Origin: Straminergon stramineum
Taxonomy: Eukaryota; Streptophyta; Bryopsida; Hypnales; Calliergonaceae
Assembly: GCA_963920665.1 (NCBI GenBank)
Contig: OY987271.1
Location: 3,846,501-3,910,500, forward strand
Direction of reading: 5' to 3'
DNA: 64,000 nucleotides
The position numbers were made by a program, and so were the translations under genes. Of this stretch, positions 46,856-57,807 are shown piece after piece. Below the pieces are notes generated by a model. The model had not been told where the DNA came from and did not search any database. It saw only the letters and a program-made list of their open reading frames with translations. Position 1 is the stretch's first letter. Each line of letters starts with the position of its first letter.

Positions 46856-49800
46856 TCAGGATGCCGAAGGCATGGCATTTGGGTTTTCAAGGTCATCCAG
46901 AAGATCCAGTGCGTCTTCATCTGGGATGGTGTCAAAAGTCTCCAAGGAGTCAACCGATTCAGGAGATTTCCAATTCTTTGGAATAGGCCCCATGTCTTTT
47001 ATAATCTCACGACGATGCGACCATCGGAGCTTTATATCTTCGGGAGTTCCAATCCGTGCTCCCCTAGGGTCTCTAGCTAGCCTAAACCTTTTTAGCAAAG
47101 AATATATTGGTAGTTAGTAGCGTTAGAACTCAAGACCCCTAGATATCTTAAACCTTCCGAGGGCCAGCTTTTTCAACCTTGTTAAGCGATCGCCAGCCTT
47201 GGAATGACCAACTCGACTACTGAACCTGCATGATCGAATACTGGTACATTCCATAGGTATAGCCAGAGAAACCTAAATCCTAAAATGCCGGTATACTTCA
47301 GGGGCATGCAATTCTCCTACAAGGTATTCTCTGAAATTTGCAAGCACCTAATGTAGTGTACAATGAATAGGCAGCATCGAAATACCAGTGATTCTTTTCT
47401 ACAGGAGTTGTACGAGCTTGCATCCCATAAGAAGTTGTCGAGTTGACAGTGTTGCTCAATACTTCCTGTACACAATTTAGTCATCAAGTTAGTCACAATT
47501 CACGACTCAATTCGTGGAAATGCTAAGGACAAAGCAACTAGTAGTAATTGCCACGAAAAGCCAAGAATTTACGAAAAAGCAAAAACAAAATACCTGTAAG
47601 AAAAGGGCATCCTTAGAGATAACTACAATAGTGCAACGTCCATGTATGCCCTCAAACGCCTTTAAAATGCATGGAAGGTTGTCATCCTTGTATTCGGTGA
47701 GTAGCTGCAAATTATAGTAAACAATTACCAAAACAATCATGAAATAATTTTTTTGAGATAATGTGCATTAGCTATCTAGAATACGTCCAACTGATCAACT
47801 CACCTGCAATGGACCTAGAATCTCAGTCGTAGCAAGAGTAAAGTTTTCCTCATTGGTTAAAATCTCCTTCAATGGAACAAAGACTATAGTCGGCTCCATA
47901 GCACCATATACATCCGGAATGCAATGATCTTTTAGAGATTTTCCCCAAAATTCAAGGCGTGCACTTGGGATCGCCAAAAGATTTTGTATGTGATCCAGCA
48001 TTTGCTCTGTCGTCACCTGAAAATATAAAAAAAAATTCAAGGATTCACATATTTTCTAAATGACCTATTTTTGAAAATTATTTAACTCCAGTTTGAATTG
48101 AGTAAAATGCTACAAGAAAAAAATTGTATGAGGAGTGTACCATTAGTGTAGGGCCAATAGTGAGATCATGTAGCTTCCGCCTTGGTGCCATAATCTTCAA
48201 TTTCTCCACAAAATTTTCTTTCACCCAATTCTGCAACATAAGAAATGGATAATCACAGTAGTATATGGCAAATTTTGTAAATGCTAATCATCAAAAATAC
48301 TCTTCTTCTCACATCAACGTGCATGCCAACATGCCAACTTGGATGCAGACTACATGCATACAAATTAAACAGACCTCATGCATGAACAATATTGACTGTG
48401 ATGAATATCTTTGTCCGCTGCAAGCATAAGCATCTTGGTCACACACCCAGGAGACATAGTCTTCCTGCAATACAACTCACATGCATTATAACAGCAGTAA
48501 ACATGATCATGAAACATGCTGAAAAAAATAAAGAAGCTTAGATCATGACCCAAATATAGTGTGTAAGATACGGAAGGAACGCCTATTGAAATTAAATCTA
48601 GCTTAATGACTTACATTCTGCACGCCAGGGCCAAGTATTTTCAAGCCAATACCCACGTCCTCTAGTTGGATGTGACCCTTCAAGTCCGCCACTGCCAACT
48701 TCTCAACAAAGTCTAAGCTCCCAATGAGAAGTGTCACCTAGGGCTCCGCTTGTACGTCATCCACTATTGATAAATGCAAGTGATACACTACATAGAATTT
48801 AACGAACCTACCTAGTATACTAATGATAAGAAATAAGCTTGTACGAGAAGGTTGAACAAACCTATTCTATAACGCGAACACTGAAAGACAAATATAATAT
48901 TGATTGAATGTTCACGTTGAATCTAGTAAAATGTATGGAATGTGAAACTCACAACTTTTAGGCATTTAAAAGCATATTGTCTCTTGACTTTTAGCCTTCA
49001 TGAGTTAAGATCAAATTGCATGGGGCTACTTTATGGTGGAACTAAACCATTGAGAAAATTTAACGAGAACATTTTAACCTAGAGAAGGAAAGTCTACACC
49101 ATTTCCCCTTAAACGTATGCCTTGCCTAATAATGTTGAGATAGTGTCACTATGAGCATATGTAACATTGTCTATTGCAAGTTTGATACATATTTTCACGA
49201 GATTGACCTCCAGTAGAAGTTTGTTCATAACTGGACCGTCGGAGTTGATGAAGTCCATATCAATCAGTGGCATCTCACAATTATGCAAGAGTCGTATGAA
49301 TTGTTCTATGATGACGCTGACCTGTAGACAACTACTACTTTTACTCATGGACAACTGAAGTCAGTGTTGGAAATAACTCATATTACTCATATTACGCCAA
49401 GAAGCAAATAACAATGTTCTAGGCTAATTTGATAATACTTCAACAATCTACTTATTACTGAGTTTAATTTATCATCTTTTCAAGTCTACAAAATTTAAGA
49501 GATGAAGAACAACCTTGTTGTCAACCTTCAATATCGGTTTGTTTCCCATACACAATGCACCCAAAACCTGTAATGCTAGAATTTGCAATGGAAAGTTGGA
49601 AGGATTGATTATTGCCACCTAGCAAGCCCACGTTGATGTTGAATCAGCTTTGGAATCATTAGAAAGATTATCGAAATTGAACTATCAATTGGATGAAAAA
49701 GAAGAGATTATGATAACCAAAAATAGCCCAAAGTTGCAAGGATGCTAGCTCAAAGAATATTTGAATCCACAGAAAATTGAAAGACAATTAGATTCATGGT

Positions 49801-51105
49801 CTAGAAACTTACTGGACCATATGGCCATCGTCTTGAATGGTACCTCGAAATAGCAAATGACCTATCCAAGAAGCGAACCTGTTCCAAAGAATAAATGGAG
49901 AATAAATTTCACTGTCTCAAATTAAACTCAAGCTAAAACTATTGGTAATACATACGATATGCCCAAAAGACCCTAAAATCTAAACCCTAAAAGAAATGGC
50001 CCTAAAATCTTCCTATGTTGTGGAAATGATGACCGCAAACGGGATCACAAAGAAGTGCCTCACACCTTACCTGATCCCTTGAGAAGACCTCCAGAAATTT
50101 TTGAGTGACAGAAACCTCACCTACAGCCTAGGCAAGGCTTCTTGGAGAAACTCGCTAGATGAGACAAGCAAAGTAGGACTCAACCTGCAACACGATCATA
50201 GCGTATGATCATAGCATATGCTGTCACTAAATTATGTTTGTAGTGACAAATTAACTTGAATTAAGTGATGTTGAATTTGGAAATATAGTTAGGTCAAAGT
50301 TAAACCTGAGGTTGCTTCAACAAGGCAGCTGCCTTGTAGCAAACCATTGCATACAACTGGTACCTAGAGGATTCAAAGAATAACTGAACTCTAGCAAATA
50401 TTTTTGGCTTCTCACCAATTTGAACCAAGTCCCACATTCCAGACAATGACTTCAAACCTAAACCCTACACCTTCATGAATATCATCGTAATGCAGTGGGT
50501 GAGTTCTTCTATTTGGCGTCAATGAATTGATATGGATGACCTGCATTATTAACGTAACCGATCAACCTACATGAACCTTGGTACATGATTAGTTGAGTTT
50601 TTACAAGACTCAATTTTTTTGATAGGTGATGAGCATAGTATACCTTTCAGGGTTTTTGAGTGGGTTGTGCAGGCTAGACTTGGGGCATGCCCGTAGGCTT
50701 TGCACAAATGGAGAGATCTCTTGGGAAGAAGTGTCAAGGATGGACATGAACTTCTCTCCATTGAAAGGGTCCATCAACTCAACAGATTTGGAAGTCCGTT
50801 GCTAGTTGCCTTGCACTACTTGAGCACATTCTAGGAGGACGTATGTTAGACATTCTAAATTTTAAATAAAGTAACTAGGAAAATGAAACCAATCAAGTAT
50901 TCCAGTCAGAAAACAAGGACATCCAAACTACAGGTGCTAATGGAGCCTCACCAAGATTGTGAATCTCATGAGGATGTGCAGAAGAGACTCTGTTAGCATC
51001 AACCCTTGCAAATGAAAGAGAAGAAGATGGCCTGTAAAATCCATATGCAGATCTGCTCCTACGCCACCAGCTATGCCAGACAACACTCTGCATCGTAATC
51101 TTCAC
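46856..51105 (-). pseudogene. Delta1-pyrroline-5-carboxylate dehydrogenase (ALDH12A) pseudogene
   Basis: On the - strand, predicted exons are: 51105-50952, 50818-50644, 50363-50306, 50184-50071, 49878-49813, 49618-49514, 49321-49199, 48737-48615, 48464-48375, 48230-48141, 48016-47804, 47704-47594, 47465-about 47375 and about 47061-46856. Nearly all have GT-AG ends and compatible phases. Exon 1 encodes a Ser/Arg-rich, mitochondrial-type leader, then FARVDAN...SAHPHEIHNL. Later exons match the plant ALDH12A series: LMDPFNGE, GEVSVTQKFLEVFSRDQ, NFPLQI, MGNKPILKVDNK, DFINSDG, CDQDAYACSGQ, IPDVYGAMEP, TEYKDDNLP, GTPEDIKL. The enzyme oxidises P5C to glutamate in proline breakdown in mitochondria. 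Stops lie at 50,802, 50,155 and 50,128 (all TAG), and the catalytic Cys of the G-Q-x-C motif is Tyr (codon 48,405-48,407). Retained introns mean a duplicated gene, not a retrocopy. Confidence 0.85.
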
Positions 51106-51184
51106 GAGAATTACCTACTAAATAAGAATACACACAGCCAAAGAAATAAGTAAAAGAATCCGTAGAGTACAATTCAACTACAAT

Positions 51185-51760
51185 GCCAAACGAGAATGGG
51201 AAGAAGTGTGCACACAATTCAATAGAATAGCAATGCTTCCACAAACGGGGACAAAAATGTATACAGCTAGTCAATTGCAAACTAAACTGAAAACTGCATC
51301 GCTAAACGAGAAGAAGAAGAAGAAGAATGTGCACAATTCAATTGAATAGCAACGCTTCCACGATCAGAGACAAAAATGCGCACACCTAGTTCAATTGCAA
51401 ACTAACCTGAAAACTACAACGCTAGATGAGAAGAAGAAGAATGCACACAATTCAATTGAATAGCAACTCTTCCACGAATGGGGACTAAAATGCGCACACC
51501 TAGTTCAATTGCAAACTAACCTAAAAATTGCATCACTAAACGAGAAGAAGAAGAAGATTGCGCACAGTTCAATTGAATAGCAACGCTTCCAAGATCAGAG
51601 ACAAAAATGCGCACAACTAGTTCAATTGCAAACTAACCTGAAAACTACAACGCTAGATGAGAAGAAGAAGAATGCGCACAATTCAATTGAATAGTAACTC
51701 TTCCACGAACAGGGACAAAAATGTGCACAGCTAGTTCAATTGCAAACCAAGCTAAACACA
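51185..51760. repeat. Tandem array with alternating units (about 116 bp, 233-bp higher order)
   Basis: About five units carry 'gagaagaagaagaa', 'tcaattgaatagcaac', 'cttccac', 'gacaaaaatgcgcac' and 'agttcaattgcaaactaac'. Spacing between 'cttcca' landmarks is about 118, 114, 119 and 115 bases. Units 2 and 4 share 'acgcttcca.gatcagag', while units 3 and 5 share 'actcttccacgaa', giving an A-B-A-B pattern. The array begins about 80 bases upstream of the P5C dehydrogenase start, in its former promoter. Confidence 0.75.
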
Positions 51761-52287
51761 GTTCAATTGAAACACAGTTCACCTCTTCTCTGCATAAAAT
51801 TTGACTCAGAGCAACCTAAGGGAGGTTTTAAACAAGCATCGTGGAAATGTACTTTGAATTTTGACCCTTCTCATACCGCCAACCGCGACATAGACCTAAT
51901 TCGAAACCTCGACATACCTCAGGAGTTAGAATGTTCAATGCTCCGACAAAGCTACATGTACAAGAGTAGAGACTGTGGAGATTGAAGTACTTTGATTGGA
52001 GTGGGGGAGATTATCTTGGACTAACTGAAGCTTGGCCTGGTGAAAATGTATTACACTTAGAGCATCGCCACTGTTGCTCAATATATGGGCCCAGCATGGT
52101 GGTTACTAAGCCCGGGAGTGATGTTGCCCCCCACCGTAGACTAATGGACATTGAATCCTAAACCGGCCCGCTTGAAAATATGGTTTGGCATGCCATCTTC
52201 CCGTGTTCGTTTATATTTACTAAGTTGCAATTGTCAGGTATCCTTAAAGAACAATTGTTAGCTTTTGTCTTCATCTAAATTGTCAAG

Positions 52288-54111
52288 ATGCGAGGAGGAG
52301 CAATGAGAGACCAGGGTCGTCGTGGTCAGGACCACTGTGAGAGTTTGAACGACGAAAATATTAACTATGGCCAGGAGCGTGAGGGTAATGGAAGCCGCCG
52401 CTTGAGTGATGGTTTTGAGAGTAGGGGATTAGGATTAGGGTTTGATTATGAAAATACAAAGAGAGCAAGACAACAGTTTGAGGGTGAGGATGAAGGTAGT
52501 GTTGAAGGTGAGGCTAGTAGATTCAAGGTAGACTTGAGTACTCGAGGGCAATCACAATGGAAGGGACGTGGTTCTACACGAAAGAGGGCAGGAAGGCAAG
52601 TTGAAGGTGAAGAAGAAGGTACTGTCATTGGATTCATGGTGGAGACAAGCACGCAGGAGCAATCACAAAAAGAAAGACGAGGTTCTGCACCAAAGGCAAC
52701 ACCCAAAGGTAAGAATTTCGGTGTTGAAGAAGAAAGGCAATTGGCTTGCAGTGTTCTTGCAATCTCCCAAGATCCAATTTCAGGGAACCAACAAAAATCA
52801 AATGCTTTTTGGACTAGGATTGGTTTACATTATGACCTCAATAGACCCGGTGCATTTAGACCTACAAGATCACTAGAAACTAAATGGGGTCAAATTAAAC
52901 ATGATGTGGCAAAATTTATAGGGGTTCATCAACACGTTCATTGGTTGAAAAAGAGTGGTATTAGTGCTGCAGATGTATTGCATATGGCAAAAGAGTTGTA
53001 TAGGGTGAAACATGCAAAAAATCATGAGTTCACTTTCAAGCATGTTTGGATGCTAGTGAGAGAATTTCCTTGATGGGCAGATGGTTCAGTTACTATAAAC
53101 ATCAATAGCTCTTCGAAAAAAAAGGCACCTTCAACTAGCCATGGTTCTATTGAAATTTCTCATGGATCGGGGAGCAACATCGAGGGCCCTAGTACCTGCT
53201 TGGAGACGAACACAATTTTGTTGGATGGTCCCACAAGCACCAAAGTTGCAAAGGAGGTGCACAAGAAGAACAAAGTTCGTGATGCTGCCATTCATGCTCA
53301 ATCAGCTGCTACAAGAGTTATGGCCGCTGCAACTTTGCGGAAGGTGGCATGCCTTGAAGACCAAAATCTTCTTTTATTGATGACTACACCTGGACTAGAA
53401 ACAACTCCAGCAACTCAAGAGTACCTCTAGCTAAGACAACAAGTAGAGTTGAAAAAATATCGGAAGCAATTAGAGGCTGATGAAGCTCAGGAATTGGAGG
53501 AACAAGTTGTTGCTGATGCTAGAGAAGTTGTTGCTACTACTGTACTAGAGGCAGAACAAGCGGCTATTGAAGTTGACAATGTTGAGACCAAAAGGTAGAT
53601 GAGGGAGCATCGAGTAGAAATTAGTGATGACAAAGAAGATGAGTCATTTGAAGGTGAAATTCTTGTTGATTCAAATTCAGGGTTTGGACAAGGATAACAA
53701 GCTTATGAGGACACTCAAGGTGATGAAGAAGTGGGTATGTATTCCCATGTTCAACAATTCAGTGAGGAGGCTTCAGGTGGCAATGCAAGATTTCAAAGAA
53801 GCCCAGTAGGAGGAAGGGAGCAATTTCTAGGATGGAAAAGAATTCCAAGGCCTTTCAATCAGAGTCCCTCTCAAGTCATTGTTGGTCTAGAGCCACATCA
53901 AGAGGATCATCAGGTACATGATGAATGGAATAGTTTAGAGCATATAGACCCTACTATGCCTAGTACTTGGCATATTATAGGAGAAACTTCTCAATTCCAA
54001 GACACTTTCAATGCAGGTACAACACATCTTGTTAATCACATTGACATCGTAGGTGGTACACAAGATGTCAATCTACACTTGGCATTAAACGATAGGAATA
54101 TGTATCATTAA
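52288..54111 (+). pseudogene. Harbinger element 2 ORF1 (SANT/NAM-like), four stops
   Basis: A single reading frame of 608 codons runs from 52,288 to the stop at 54,109-54,111, interrupted by TGA 53,071, TAG 53,428, TAG 53,596 and TAA 53,695, with no frameshift. A charged Gly/Arg/Glu-rich N-terminus (about 140 residues) precedes the SANT-like core, which parallels element 1: KGKNFGVEEERQLACSVL, FWTRIGLHYD, RSLETKWGQIKHDVAKF, then the segment ending VREFP. The first stop falls where element 1 has the Arg of VPRWW, so CGA to TGA is the simplest explanation. Coiled, Glu/Ala-rich sequence follows. It is longer than ORF1 of element 1 and apparently intronless. Confidence 0.82.
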
Positions 54112-55400
54112 TTCTGAGGTGCTCTTCATGTAGAATTTGTACTTTATGATTTTGTCAATGAACTATCATATTGTTTTTAATTTTATTCTTCTTTTTTTCT
54201 TGGTTGTAGGATTTGTATTCATTTGTTGGTGACTTGTATGCATCTTTTTGGTTTCTTTCGTAATTTTCCTTTAAAAATATGTTTGTTGTTTCATCTGCTA
54301 CATGTGGTTGAAGGTTGTTAGTAATCATTTTTCTTCTTTTTCTAGGCATTCTAGTTTAGTTCAATGCTATTTTCTTCTCATTCTTTATGCATATAAACTT
54401 GTGGCAATTGTATGTATAGAAGTCTATCAAGTATCAATTGTTGTTTGAAAGTTCTATTTTGGGCCAAGTATTTCGAACTTTTGAAGAAGCTTTTATCAAT
54501 TTATAGTTCATCTTCTTCGACGTGTAGAAAGAAAATAATGTCATTAATTAAAATTTTATATTTTAATATTTTCTTCCTATATAATATTATATCAATTTTA
54601 TTACATAATAAGTACACCAAAAATGTATATAAACAAACAAAACTATCTATGAAAAATACATTTGAAATTCTATTTCAATTTTTGCTATTTTTTTAACTTG
54701 GAATGTGTAAATTATATTTTGGATGGCATAAGTTTTGTTGGGCACCCATTGAAATAAACATGATATTTCTAGACAAATTTAGATTATGAAGACCATTTAA
54801 ATTTTTACTTTATTTTTATTTTTATTTTTATTTTTATCTTTATCTTTATCTTTATTTTTATTTGTACAAATTAGTGGATGATTCTAAATAATAAATAAGA
54901 ATAGAAACTTTAAGTAGAAAAGAACTTGGAGTTAGAAAACTTCAACTAGAACATCAAGGTATATTAAATGAAATTGGAACTCATACATACTTCCAAGTAT
55001 AACTAGGACTTGAACAATTGAACTTGAGTGTAGTAGAAAGTAACAATAGAATATATATCTTGTATTATATAAGACAAACCATATAGATAAAGATATATAT
55101 ATTCATTTGGAATTGGAGCTTGTTCTTAAAGTATATTTTATTATAGTATGATTTTATATATTTTTGTTTTTTTATTAGAAAAAGTAGTAGTTGGAAGTAA
55201 GATTTAAGTTGCAAGTTGTAGAAGATTTTGAGTATGTTTCTTCCTTCTTTCTTCTTTTCTTTTTAGCCTCCTTACTATCATAGAACTTTTCTATAAAGTT
55301 TTTGTTGTTGGAATCTCTCTTCTTGGATTTCTAGGCATTAGTTTGTTTGTTCTTAGAATATTGAAATTAGAAGATCTTCCCTAGAGGTAATTGTCATTCA
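54112..55400. other. AT-rich interior of Harbinger element 2
   Basis: No gene is seen. It includes a TTTTTA/TTTATC simple-sequence run at about 54,805-54,865. Confidence 0.6.
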
Positions 55401-55429
55401 CATCCCCTACCCTAATTTGCTTTACTTCT

Positions 55430-55745
55430 TCTAGTTCAAGGGTGGTAGGAAGGTAATTTGCCTTTGTTTCCTTCCTAATCCAATGAATTTTATTTCTTTG
55501 GGGTCAAGGGTAGTAAGAAGGTAATTGGCCTCCATACTCCCCCTAATCCAGTGAACTTTATTTCTCTTGGTTTAAGGGTAGTAAGAAGGTCATTGGCCTC
55601 CATACTCCTCCCAATCCAATGAACTTTATTTCTCTTGGTTTAAAGGTAGTAAGAAGGTAATTGGCCTCCATACTTGCCCTAATCTAATTCATTTTACTTC
55701 ACTTGGTTCAAGAGGGGATAAGAAGGTAATCAACCTCCTCACTCC
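55430..55745 (+). repeat. Tandem repeat of about 67 bp, five units
   Basis: Each unit contains 'ggtagtaagaaggtaattgg', 'cctccatactccccctaatcc' and 'aatgaactttatttctcttgg'. Similarity between neighbours is high. It lies inside Harbinger element 2, beyond the end of the transposase remnant. Confidence 0.85.
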
Positions 55746-55878
55746 CCCTTATCTAATTCAAAAAAAAATCTATATATGTTTTTAAAAAATTGGTTTAATA
55801 TTTAACACATTGTGAGAGTGAAGTCCAAGGAGTCTATGCTGTACAAGAATATAAGATATTTGAAATAGAAAGGATAAT

Positions 55879-57172
55879 TTATGCTATATTAGTACCCTTG
55901 ATTGCCCACAAGTGTTCTATCAAATTACCCCTAAGACTATAGTGGATGTCTGAATTTTCTATCTCTCTAGTACTAGCTATAAGATGCTCAAAAGTCAAAT
56001 CTCTATTGAAGGGGAAAGCATCTTCTTGCAAATCCACAACAATGTCTTCTAAACCTACAACATCTTGTTCATCCTCCACAATCATATTGTGGAGGATGCA
56101 ACAAGTAAACATAATATTGTTGATCACTTCCATGCTCCACTAGCGGCATGGATTTTTGATGATGGCAAATCTAGCTTGGAGCACTCCAAAGCAACGCTCC
56201 ACATCCTTGTGCACCGCTTCTTGCCTTTGAGCAAAGTGTGCTCTCTTTGCATCTAGTGGCATGTGTATACTCTGCACAAAAGGAGACCACTGTGGATAGA
56301 TGCCATCTGTGAGTAAGTAGTATCGATTGTAGTGGCATCCATTGACCATAAACTCCATGTCTCTTGCTTCTCCTGTAAGCATGTTGTGAACCATCGGTGA
56401 ACGATCTAAAACATTTAGATCATTATTAGACCTTGGCAAGCCAAAGAAGGCATGCCAAATATGTAAATTCTCACTAGCAATGGCCTCAAGAATTATTGAT
56501 TTCTTGCCAGACCTATCTCCAAAGTCCCCTTGCCAAGCAACAAGACAATTTTTCCACTCATAATGCATGCAGTCAAGCAATGCAAACATGCCTAGAAATC
56601 CATGAGAAAAATTGATTGCTAATTGTTTTTCAAAATCTACTCGTGTAGGTTGACGCAAGTAGTACCCTTCAAACTAAGCCCTAATGCCACACAAAACCGC
56701 TTGAGGGATTCATTGTAGTACTCTCACTAGTCCTATAGTATTCATTTGTTGCATCAACACATAAGCCATAACAAAGCATCCTTAAGGCTGCAGTGATTTT
56801 TTGATGAGGGGATAATCTTGGTAATCCACAAGCATCCAATTTTTGAACAAAGTACCTATCCCGAAGACAAACCCTCTCCATGATAGTCAAGAACAATGTG
56901 CGTCGCATTCGATAATGACGCCAAAAGAAACTAGGACCATATATAGGAGACTCAAAGAAGTAGTCCCTCGTCATTCTCTGGTGCATATCCACCTGGTCTC
57001 TGCCAATATTTTGGGCTTTCCCAAGATGAGATCCGCCTCTAACCCTAGGCACTCCTAAACCTTCAATATCAACCTCTAACCCCATAATCCACCTTAAATT
57101 CATCTCATCTTCTTCGTCATCTTCAAGGGCTTGTTCTCTAGCAACTAGAAGACGCTTTCTCCATGCTTCCAT
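55879..57172 (-). pseudogene. Harbinger element 2 DDE transposase, frameshifted
   Basis: Starts at MEAWRKRLLVAREQ (57,172). The N-terminal part (DYFFESPIYGPSFFWRHYRMR; KITAALRMLCYGL) is in one frame. Around 56,680-56,720 there are two small frame changes plus a TAG at 56,674. The frame then runs through YLRQPTR-type sequence (MRQPTRVDFEKQLAIN), LDCMHYEWKNC, YLLTDGIYPQW and KDVERCFGVLQ, so the D, D and E are all present. A TAG at 56,140 stands exactly where element 1 reads Gln (KNPVRQW versus KNPCR-stop-W), a direct Gln-to-stop match. It ends IEHLWAIKG. It cannot make a full transposase. Confidence 0.85.
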
Positions 57173-57581
57173 CTTCATGTAATTCAACAAAATTCAAAAG
57201 AAGGGATGCACAAACAAGTATAGACACTAAAAACTTTGAAAACGAGCTCCTTCTTTCACAACTCCCTGTGTTGCCGGGAGTCCTTGAAACAAGCTCCTTG
57301 TGTTGCAAAGTAGTCCCTGAAACAAGCTCCCTGTCTCACAGCTCCTTGTGTTGCTTCTTGATTCTTTTCAATTTCACGTGCTAACGTGGCCAAACAATAT
57401 GGCCCACCAGCATCTTATTTTACATGAATAGTAACTAATAATCAGAGCATGCTGTGGAGCCATGCTGTGAAAGAGTGGGGGAGCAAGATAGTACTGAGTC
57501 TACATTAAGGAAGTCAACACGGCACAACTCCTTTGCCGAGTCACATTTCCTATGAAACGGTGGCGATGCTCTTAAGCTTAA

Positions 57582-57803
57582 CCCCTAAACACCGAGGCGG
57601 ATGTTTTTTGTCCGATGAATGATAAGGAATTCTTGTGTATAGGACAAAAGTGAAACTATTCATCCTCGGAATTAGGGGTGAAAAGGGAAGATCTTCAACT
57701 GTAGTTGGACTCCCAATGAGTATTTATGATTTTCTTAAAGTAGATGATGTCACATGGTTCCAAAATGCTTGATTTCCAGGGTCACGAGCCCAACGTTCAA
57801 GGG
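57582..57803 (+). mobile_element. TTAA-flanked MITE, family D copy 2 (222 bp)
   Basis: TTAA at 57,578-57,581 precedes CCCCTAAACACCGAGGCGG. The right end reads inward CCCTTGAACGTTGG and abuts TTAA 57,804-57,807. It is homologous throughout to 10,780-10,999. It inserted only six bases outside the right TTA of Harbinger element 2. It is non-coding. Confidence 0.75.
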
Positions 57804-57807
57804 TTAA

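Larger units (their letters stand above)
52060..57571. mobile_element. PIF/Harbinger element 2 (5,512 bp)
   Basis: The terminal repeat GAGCATCGCCAC (52,060-52,071) is matched exactly in reverse complement at 57,560-57,571. The target duplication TTA lies at 52,057-52,059 and 57,572-57,574. The first seven terminal bases are the same as in element 1. The gene layout is the same as in element 1, but both genes are broken and the interior is more AT-rich, so this copy looks older. About 1.7 kb of AT-rich and repeat sequence (54,110-55,860) separates the two converging genes. Confidence 0.88.
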
